Assembly (NCBI GenBank): GCA_900541475.1
Contig: UQJV01000063.1
Coordinates: 1 to 7,107 of the forward strand
From: an uncultured Collinsella sp.
GTDB lineage: Bacteria; Actinomycetota; Coriobacteriia; Coriobacteriales; Coriobacteriaceae
Reading direction: 5' to 3'
DNA length: 7,107 bases
Shown here: one piece after another, positions 1 through 5,318 of the stretch
Numbering within the stretch: position 1 is the first letter of the stretch
How the letters are laid out: each line of letters starts with the position of its first letter
Translations under genes and position numbers: made by a program
The notes under the pieces: generated by a model
The model's database searches: none
Told to the model about the DNA's origin: nothing
Seen by the model: the letters and a program-made list of their open reading frames with translations, nothing else

Positions 1-32
1 GGTGGACGGCACCGAGCCGTGCGCCTGAGCTG

Positions 33-67
33 AAGAAGGGGGAGGCCTCGCGGCCCCCCCTTTTTTT
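33..67 (+). terminator. Intrinsic terminator of the upstream transcription unit
   Basis: A GC-rich hairpin is followed directly by a run of seven T (61-67). The core pairs GGCC (44-47) with GGCC (52-55) around the loop TCGC. After one A-C mismatch, the stem continues as four G-C pairs (39-42 with 57-60). The A-rich stretch before it (33-37) can also pair with the T tract. This is a textbook rho-independent terminator reading rightward. It separates the acpS operon from an upstream gene that lies outside the window. Confidence 0.9.
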
Positions 68-115
68 GCGTTTCGATGCCCAACACTTCTTTGTCGCTGT
101 GTTTTTAGCCCTCGT

Positions 116-145
116 TTGTCGCATCTTCTGCGAACGGGCTACAAT
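116..145 (+). promoter_or_regulatory. Sigma70-type promoter for the acpS operon
   Basis: A -10 hexamer TACAAT (140-145; 5 of 6 consensus) lies 18 bp after a -35 hexamer TTGTCG (116-121; 4 of 6 consensus). Transcription should start near 152, giving a leader of about 23 nt before the ATG at 175. It lies between the upstream terminator and the first gene, and no comparable promoter is evident at the tight junctions farther down. It is therefore likely the main promoter for all six genes. The assignment rests on sequence match and position only. Confidence 0.65.
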
Positions 146-164
146 ATCTTAGTCTGTGCAGCAT

Positions 165-173
165 GGAGGTGAT
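165..173 (+). promoter_or_regulatory. Shine-Dalgarno site that sets the acpS start
   Basis: GGAGGTGAT is a full-length match to the 16S rRNA anti-Shine-Dalgarno sequence. GGAGG ends 5 nt before the ATG at 175. An in-frame ATG also exists at 163, but it overlaps this site and has no ribosome binding site of its own. The start at 175 is therefore preferred. Confidence 0.85.
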
Positions 174-174
174 T

Positions 175-714
175 ATGGCTGAAGCCGGAATCGGCGTTGA
201 TATCGTCGAGATTTCCCGAATGAAATCAATCCTTGAGAAGACGCCCGCGTTTGCCCGACGCGTGTTTACCGATGAAGAGCGTGCGTATTGCGACGCATCG
301 TCTCGCCCTGCCGCGCACTATGCTAGTCGTTTTGCTTCTCGCGAGGCGGTGCTTAAGGCTCTTGGAACGGGCTTTAGTCAGGGCGTTGGCCGTAAAGACG
401 TTTCTGTAACGCGCGATAAGCTCGGCAAGCCAAAAGCGCTGCTTTCGGGTCGCGCTCTCGAAATCGCCCAGGAATTGGGCGTTGTCGAGGTTGCTCTTTC
501 TATTACCCTGACGGGTGACTTGGCTGTCGCTAATGCCATTGCGATCACCGAGGATGCTCGACCTAAACCCAAGGAAGAGAAAGTGAGCACGAAGGAGCGC
601 GTTGCTCAGACATTTAAAGAGGCTCGTTCAGTCCTGGATGAACTCGAACAGCTGCAACAATCTGCTTTGTCGGAACATCTGGATGATGGTCCACAAGATG
701 CGCTAGGAGCATAG
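175..714 (+). CDS. acpS: Holo-[acyl-carrier-protein] synthase with a C-terminal extension
   Basis: This cytoplasmic enzyme moves the 4'-phosphopantetheine arm from coenzyme A to a serine of apo-acyl carrier protein, switching on fatty acid synthesis. The AcpS core covers residues 1-127: GIGVDIVEI (5-13) with the Mg-binding Asp9, and SREAVLKALGTG (55-66) with Glu57 and Lys61. The start at 175 follows a perfect Shine-Dalgarno site and gives 179 residues, whereas the family is usually about 120-130. The extra 50 residues form a Lys/Pro/Glu linker and then a Glu/Leu/Gln-rich stretch (138-168) likely to be an amphipathic helix. The usual histidine of the C-terminal S-[IV]-[ST]-H-T motif is leucine here (SITLTGD, 109-115). 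The stop TAG is followed at once by the nnr start codon. Identity is sure; the role of the tail is unknown. Confidence 0.93.
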   Translation: MAEAGIGVDIVEISRMKSILEKTPAFARRVFTDEERAYCDASSRPAAHYASRFASREAVLKALGTGFSQGVGRKDVSVTRDKLGKPKALLSGRALEIAQELGVVEVALSITLTGDLAVANAIAITEDARPKPKEEKVSTKERVAQTFKEARSVLDELEQLQQSALSEHLDDGPQDALGA

Positions 715-2331
715 ATGAAACCGGTTTTGAGTACCGAGGAAGTCGTTCGCCTCGAAGATATCATCGAGCGTGAGGGCACCTCGAAGGCCGAACTCATGGA
801 GTTGGCGGGCGAATTTGCCGCCAATGAGATTTTAAAGCTCAACCCCGATCGCGTTCTTGTATTGGTCGGTTTTGGCAATAATGGCGGAGATGGCTGGGTT
901 GCCGCTGACATTCTGACGCATAAGGGCGTTGATGTTGATATCGTCTCTCCGGTTGAGCCGGATGAGATCCCTGCCGCTCTCGCTCGCCATGTTGCTCGCC
1001 GCACTGCTGGCCGCGACGTGCACGTGTGTGTCGGCCCCTCTCGTGATGAGCTGGAGGTGCTGATCGATAAGGCTGATGTTGTAGTCGATGCCATTTTTGG
1101 TACTGGTTTTCACGGTGATCTCCGTGCGCCGTTTTCAATCTGGATTCCCACGGTCAATGAAAATGCCGATTGTGTTGTTTCCATCGATGTTCCCTCGGGC
1201 CTGAATGCCGAGACGGGTGTGGTTGATGATGACTGCATTCGTGCCGAGCGTACGGTGACGATGATTGCTCCCAAGATCGGCTTATACAGCGCTGACGGTC
1301 CCGAATATGCAGGCGATCTGGTCTGCGGTGGTCTGTATGACCGCCTTGATGAGGTCATTGACGATGTCGACCATGCTGCCGAGATTGTGGAGCCCGGCGA
1401 CCTTGTGGACTACTTTGCTCCGCTGCCCACGAATATCGATAAGTACTCGCGCGGCTCGGTGCTCATTGTTGCCGGATCGGCGCAGTATCCTGGTGCGGCC
1501 ATTATGGCTGCTAAGTCCGCTGCTCGCGCAGGTGCCGGCTATGTGGCGGTCGCGACGCCGGATGCGTGTGCCAACCTTATCCGCATGGCGCTCCCCTCGA
1601 TTCCGGTTTTTGCCATTCCATCTGATTCTCGCGGATCTTTTGGTGCCGCTGCGCGCATGACGGTATGTGAGATTGCCAAGAAATACAGCTGTGTGCTGTG
1701 CGGTCCTGGCATGACGACGTCTGCCGGTGCCATGCAGGTGGTTTCGGGTCTGCTCGAGCTCGACGTGCCGCTTATCTTGGATGCCGATGCTCTCAACTGC
1801 CTTGCCAAGATTGCAATCGACGGCATCGACAGCAATCCCGAGATGTATCGTCGCGAGCAGCCGCTCGTCATGACACCACATTATCGCGAGCTTTCGCGTC
1901 TTGTTGTCGGCGATGAGGTCAATGACCTTGGTACCGCGATTGCTGCTGCGCAAAAGGTTGTCTGGGCCGCCGGTTCCGATAACCTCGTTGTTATCGCTAA
2001 GGGCCCAACGACGGCCATTTGCGGTGTTGAGCGCGTGCTACTGCCGCTCTCGGGCCCGGCGTCGTTGGCGACCGCTGGCTCGGGTGACGTCCTTGCGGGC
2101 ATTCTGGCCGGCACACTGGCCACCATGCGCGACGAGATGGACCGTTGGGAGCTGCTGTACTCGTATGCCGTCGCACTTCATAGCTATGCCGGTTTTGCCG
2201 CGGCGACGGAGTTTGGCGAGAAGAGCGTTATCGCGACCGATCTTATCGACTTGATCGGTCCCGCCATGGAGCTGGCGGCAAAGGATGCGCTCGATGATCT
2301 GGGAATCACAGACGAAGGGTCGGATGAATAA
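715..2331 (+). CDS. nnr: Bifunctional NAD(P)H-hydrate epimerase / ADP-dependent NAD(P)H-hydrate dehydratase
   Basis: This is a metabolite-repair enzyme. The N-terminal YjeF_N domain (about 1-225) interconverts the R and S forms of hydrated NAD(P)H. The C-terminal ribokinase-like domain (about 235-525) uses ADP to dehydrate the S form back to NAD(P)H. The epimerase half shows GFGNNGGDG (52-60), DAIFGTG (125-131) and SIDVPSGLNAETG (156-168), with the likely catalytic Asp158. The dehydratase half shows KYSRGSVLIVAGS (243-255), YPGAA (258-262), DADAL (356-360), TPHYRE (387-392) and AGSGDVLAG (454-462), with the likely catalytic Asp458. The length of 538 residues is usual for the fused form. AGGAG (705-709), inside the end of acpS, precedes the ATG by 5 nt, and there is no gap to acpS, which suggests translational coupling. 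Both halves look intact. The symbols nnrD/nnrE and yjeF also apply. Confidence 0.95.
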   Translation: MKPVLSTEEVVRLEDIIEREGTSKAELMELAGEFAANEILKLNPDRVLVLVGFGNNGGDGWVAADILTHKGVDVDIVSPVEPDEIPAALARHVARRTAGRDVHVCVGPSRDELEVLIDKADVVVDAIFGTGFHGDLRAPFSIWIPTVNENADCVVSIDVPSGLNAETGVVDDDCIRAERTVTMIAPKIGLYSADGPEYAGDLVCGGLYDRLDEVIDDVDHAAEIVEPGDLVDYFAPLPTNIDKYSRGSVLIVAGSAQYPGAAIMAAKSAARAGAGYVAVATPDACANLIRMALPSIPVFAIPSDSRGSFGAAARMTVCEIAKKYSCVLCGPGMTTSAGAMQVVSGLLELDVPLILDADALNCLAKIAIDGIDSNPEMYRREQPLVMTPHYRELSRLVVGDEVNDLGTAIAAAQKVVWAAGSDNLVVIAKGPTTAICGVERVLLPLSGPASLATAGSGDVLAGILAGTLATMRDEMDRWELLYSYAVALHSYAGFAAATEFGEKSVIATDLIDLIGPAMELAAKDALDDLGITDEGSDE

Positions 2332-2333
2332 TT

Positions 2334-3479
2334 ATGAATAAAGCCGATTTGACGCGTTGGTCCTGGGTCGAGATCGACCGCGGGGCGCTTCGCCGCAACA
2401 CGAGGGCCTATAAGAATTTGCTGAATCCGCGCCAGCGCCTATGCTGCGTGGTTAAAGCCGACGCTTATGGTCATGGAGCTGTTGAGTGCGCCAAGATCAT
2501 GTATTCGGCCGGAGCCGACATGTTTGCCGTGGCGACGGTTAACGAGGGCGTTGAGCTCCGACAGGGCGGGGTCACGAAACCCATCCTCATCCTTAGCGAG
2601 CCGCCTATCGAAGCCATTCCGACGTTGCTCGAGTTCGATATTATGCCCTCGGTCTATACGTCTGACTTTGCTCTTTCGTATGGCGAATGCGCCGTCGCGG
2701 CGGGCAAGGTGGGTAAGTATCATCTCGCCATCGAGACGGGTATGAACCGTATCGGCGTACATTACACGCAGGTGCTCGACTTTGTCCGCGGCATTAGTTT
2801 CCATCGCGGCATTCAGTGCGATGGCGTATTTACACACTTCGCCACTGCCGATGAACCTTCGGGCTGGGACTACAAGCTGCAGTGCCAGCGCTTTACCGAG
2901 GCCGTTCAGGCCATTAAGGATGCGGGTTTTGAGTGCGGTATCGTGCACTGCGCCAACACGCCGTCCTCGATGCTCGACCCTTCGATGCATTTTGATATGA
3001 TTCGCGCCGGCGTTGGCTTGTATGGCATGCAGCCGTGCGAGCTGAGCGGCCACGTGATGCAGCTCGATCCCGTTATGAGCGTCCATGCGCGCGTGACGCG
3101 CGTGGCACACCCTGCGATGGGCGAGGGTGTGGGCTACGGTTTTACCTACCGCGTACCGCGTACGCGCGTTCAGATCTGCACGCTGCCGATCGGTTATGCC
3201 GACGGCCTATCGCGTACGCTTTCCAATCGTATGGACGTGCTGTATCGCGGCGAGCGCGTGCGTCAGGTTGGCAATATCTGCATGGATCAGTTTATGGTCG
3301 CCATTCAGTCCAACCCGGCACACGAGATTCCCGAGGCCGAGTATGGTGACGAGATGATTATTGTCGGCCGCGATGGCGATGCCGAGATCACTATGGACGA
3401 GATGGCCCGACTGCGCGGAACGATTAACTACGAGGTCGCCTGCGGCTTTGGCATGCGCCTCGACAAGGTCTACGTGTAG
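2334..3479 (+). CDS. alr: Alanine racemase (PLP-dependent)
   Basis: This enzyme interconverts L- and D-alanine, supplying D-Ala for peptidoglycan stem peptides. It is a fold-type III PLP enzyme: an N-terminal TIM barrel followed by a C-terminal beta domain. Visible motifs are VVKADAYGHG (39-48) with the PLP-binding Lys41, IETGMNRIG (133-141), HFATAD (168-173), RAGVGLYG (224-231) with the pyridine-nitrogen Arg224, GYGFTY (267-272) with the second catalytic base Tyr268, and GNICMDQF (313-320). The 381 residues match the family. The start is well fixed, because an in-frame TGA lies at 2325-2327 and no other Met codon precedes the conserved N terminus. No good Shine-Dalgarno site sits at normal distance (AGGG at 2316-2319 is too far). 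With only 2 nt after the nnr stop, initiation probably depends on ribosomes finishing nnr. Confidence 0.97.
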   Translation: MNKADLTRWSWVEIDRGALRRNTRAYKNLLNPRQRLCCVVKADAYGHGAVECAKIMYSAGADMFAVATVNEGVELRQGGVTKPILILSEPPIEAIPTLLEFDIMPSVYTSDFALSYGECAVAAGKVGKYHLAIETGMNRIGVHYTQVLDFVRGISFHRGIQCDGVFTHFATADEPSGWDYKLQCQRFTEAVQAIKDAGFECGIVHCANTPSSMLDPSMHFDMIRAGVGLYGMQPCELSGHVMQLDPVMSVHARVTRVAHPAMGEGVGYGFTYRVPRTRVQICTLPIGYADGLSRTLSNRMDVLYRGERVRQVGNICMDQFMVAIQSNPAHEIPEAEYGDEMIIVGRDGDAEITMDEMARLRGTINYEVACGFGMRLDKVYV

Positions 3480-3487
3480 GAGTCGCC

Positions 3488-4108
3488 ATGGGCGTCATGC
3501 ACATCCCCGGCCATACCCATCAGGCGCCACGTGAGGTCGCACTCGAGGAGATTGAGGCTGTTCTGGGCGATTGTCACCTCTGCCAGCTCTACCAGTCGCG
3601 CCACAATATCGTGTTTGGCGTGGGAAACCCCCACGCTCGCGTCATGTTTATCGGTGAGGCGCCGGGTCGCAACGAGGATTTGCAAGGCGAACCCTTTGTG
3701 GGGGCGGCAGGTGAAGACCTCAACGGCATTTTGTCCCTGGCAGGTCTTAAGCGCGAGGATGTCTATATCGCCAATGTGCTTAAGTGCCGTCCGCCGGGAA
3801 ACCGCAATCCGCGCCCCGAGGAAGTGCTGGCTTGCTCACCGTTTTTGCGCGAGCAGATTCGAAGCATCTGGCCCGATATCATCGTGACGCTCGGCAACCC
3901 CGCAACGCACTTTGTGCTCAAGACCGAGATCGGCATTACCAGGCTGCGCGGCAGGTTCCATCAGATGGGGCACTTTGTGGTGATGCCGACGTTTCATCCT
4001 GCGGCGGCGCTGCGCAATCCGGCGTGGCAGGAGTTGCTGGAGGAAGACTTTAAGATGCTGGGCGACTATCTGGAGCGGCACCCCGCGCCGGAGGCCGCCT
4101 CGGAATAA
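3488..4108 (+). CDS. Family 4 uracil-DNA glycosylase (iron-sulfur type)
   Basis: The product should cut uracil from DNA after cytosine deamination or dUTP misincorporation, starting base-excision repair. Family 4 marks are clear: GEAPGRNED (56-64), the active-site region, followed by PFVG (69-72); VLKCRPPGNRNP (97-108); LGNPA (135-139); and HPAAALRNP (170-178) near the C terminus. Four cysteines, Cys29 and Cys32 (CxxC), Cys100 and Cys116, sit where the family binds a [4Fe-4S] cluster. The 206 residues are typical. TAGGAG (3477-3482) overlaps the alr stop and lies 5 nt before the ATG at 3488, favouring that start over the in-frame ATG at 3497. Homologues are sometimes labelled as phage SPO1 DNA polymerase-related. 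No functional link to its alr and tsaE neighbours is evident beyond shared transcription. The family call is secure; in vivo substrate range is inferred. Confidence 0.93.
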   Translation: MGVMHIPGHTHQAPREVALEEIEAVLGDCHLCQLYQSRHNIVFGVGNPHARVMFIGEAPGRNEDLQGEPFVGAAGEDLNGILSLAGLKREDVYIANVLKCRPPGNRNPRPEEVLACSPFLREQIRSIWPDIIVTLGNPATHFVLKTEIGITRLRGRFHQMGHFVVMPTFHPAAALRNPAWQELLEEDFKMLGDYLERHPAPEAASE

Positions 4109-4120
4109 TAAGGAGCGCAT

Positions 4121-4627
4121 ATGTCCCTGGAGCGCCTGGGGGTAGGTACCTATAGAACGGCTCGTACTGCCGATACGGAGCATTTTGGCGAGCTGGTCGC
4201 ACCGTGTCTAGAAGATGGCGATGTGCTGATTTTGACCGGCGGCTTGGGTGTGGGGAAAACCCACTTTACCAAGGGCGTCTCGCGCGCTCTGGGCGATGAG
4301 CATATGGTCACGAGCCCTACGTTCGCGCTCATGGCCGTTCATGACCAGGGACGTATTCCGCTGTTCCATTTTGATCTGTATCGCCTGGAGCATGCCTACG
4401 AGCTTGAGGATACGGGCATTTTTGACGTGCTGGGCTATGAGGGTGTTTGCCTGCTGGAATGGGGCGAGCAGTTTCAGGATGAACTGACAGATGAGTATCT
4501 TTCGGTGACGCTTAAGCGCGATGAGGACGACAGCGACGTACGAACGATAACGCTCGAGGCGCACGGCGAGCGCGCGAATGAGCTTTCCCATTTGATAGAT
4601 AAGGCTGTACAAGATGAGCTTGCATAA
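4121..4627 (+). CDS. tsaE: tRNA threonylcarbamoyladenosine biosynthesis ATPase TsaE
   Basis: TsaE is the P-loop ATPase that drives turnover of the TsaB-TsaD complex, which transfers threonylcarbamoyl to A37 of ANN-decoding tRNAs (t6A). Seen here are the Walker A motif GGLGVGKT (40-47), the family signature V-T-S-P-T-F (63-68), HFDLYRL (83-89) and LLEWGE (111-116). The 168 residues are close to the usual 150-170; the acidic stretch at 133-139 and a helical tail account for the extra length. AAGGAG (4110-4115) lies 5 nt before the ATG. The last 14 nt overlap the start of the TsaB-RimI-TsaD gene, so the whole bacterial t6A transfer machinery is encoded by two overlapping genes. The older symbol is yjeE. 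Identity is sure. Confidence 0.96.
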   Translation: MSLERLGVGTYRTARTADTEHFGELVAPCLEDGDVLILTGGLGVGKTHFTKGVSRALGDEHMVTSPTFALMAVHDQGRIPLFHFDLYRLEHAYELEDTGIFDVLGYEGVCLLEWGEQFQDELTDEYLSVTLKRDEDDSDVRTITLEAHGERANELSHLIDKAVQDELA

Positions 4628-5318
4628 CGACAATGCGCTGGTGGTGGCGCTCGACACATCGACCGACATGCTTGCCTGCGCGGCAAGCTGGATTGATGTG
4701 CAGACAGGCGAGGCAAAGCTGGTAAGTGGGGACCATCTGTGTCGCCGCCATGCCAACGTGGAACTCGTGAATACTGTTGATGGCGTACTGAAGCAGGCCG
4801 GCCTGGATCGCAGCGATGTCGGCTGTTATGTGGTCGGCCGCGGCCCGGGTTCGTTTACGGGCGTGCGTATCGGCATCTCCACCGCAAAGGGTCTGGCACG
4901 CGGTGCCAACGTGCCGTTGCTCGGCGTGTCGACACTTGACGCTTGCGCCTGGACGGCATGGAAGGCCGGCGTACGCGGCAAGCTTGGTGTTCTTGCCGAC
5001 GCCATGCGCGGCGAGGTGTACCCGGCGCTGTATGTGCTGGGGGATGAGGGCCCCGAGCGTCTGTTTGAGCGCGAACGCGTGGTCAAGGCCGCCATGGCGC
5101 TTGATGAGTGGCGCCAGACCGCGGACTGGGATCAGGTTCAGCTGACTGGTGACGGTCTCGTGCGTTATGGCAAGCTGCTGGGTGAGGACGAGACGGCGCG
5201 CTGCGTGGAGCGCGACCTGTGGTGGCCTTCGGGCGAGGGCCTGCTGATGGCGCACGCCGCAGGCGATGGCGATCCGGCTCGCGTCCTGCCGATCTATACG
5301 CGCCTTTCGGACGCCGAG
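4614..5318 (+). other. tsaB: TsaB domain of the fusion (residues 1-235)
   Basis: This is an ASKHA-fold pseudo-enzyme that forms the TsaB-TsaD heterodimer and the docking surface for TsaE. Visible motifs are ALDTST (12-17), GRGPGSFTGVRIG (75-87), LADAMRGEVY (127-136) and the C-terminal PIYTR (226-230), which normally ends free TsaB proteins. The full family length of about 230 residues is present before the linker. Confidence 0.93.

Noticed and set aside
2..28. A possible C-terminal end of an upstream gene (eight codons, VDGTEPCA, then TGA) just before the first terminator
   Set aside because: Its position before a terminator is plausible, but eight residues are too few to identify a family, and another frame also has a stop at 31-33.
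163..174. An alternative acpS start at the ATG at 163, adding four residues
   Set aside because: The Shine-Dalgarno site at 165-173 lies inside this extension and serves the ATG at 175, and nothing like a ribosome binding site precedes 163.
1282..1953. A 223-codon open frame on the minus strand inside nnr
   Set aside because: It lies antisense to a clear bifunctional Nnr, its translation is rich in Arg and His with no recognisable motif, and long antisense frames are common in GC-rich genes.
2439..3110. A 223-codon open frame on the minus strand inside alr
   Set aside because: It is a shadow of the well-supported alanine racemase frame, with no family resemblance and no start signal.
3087..3170. 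Runs of CG-rich near-repeats within alr, such as repeated CCGCGTA units
   Set aside because: They encode conserved alanine racemase sequence (GYGFTYRVPRTRV region) and follow from Arg and Val codon choice, so no separate repeat element is needed.
4512..5255. A 247-codon open frame on the minus strand across tsaE and the TsaB part
   Set aside because: It crosses two conserved genes antisense, its composition is that of a shadow frame, and no domain is recognisable.
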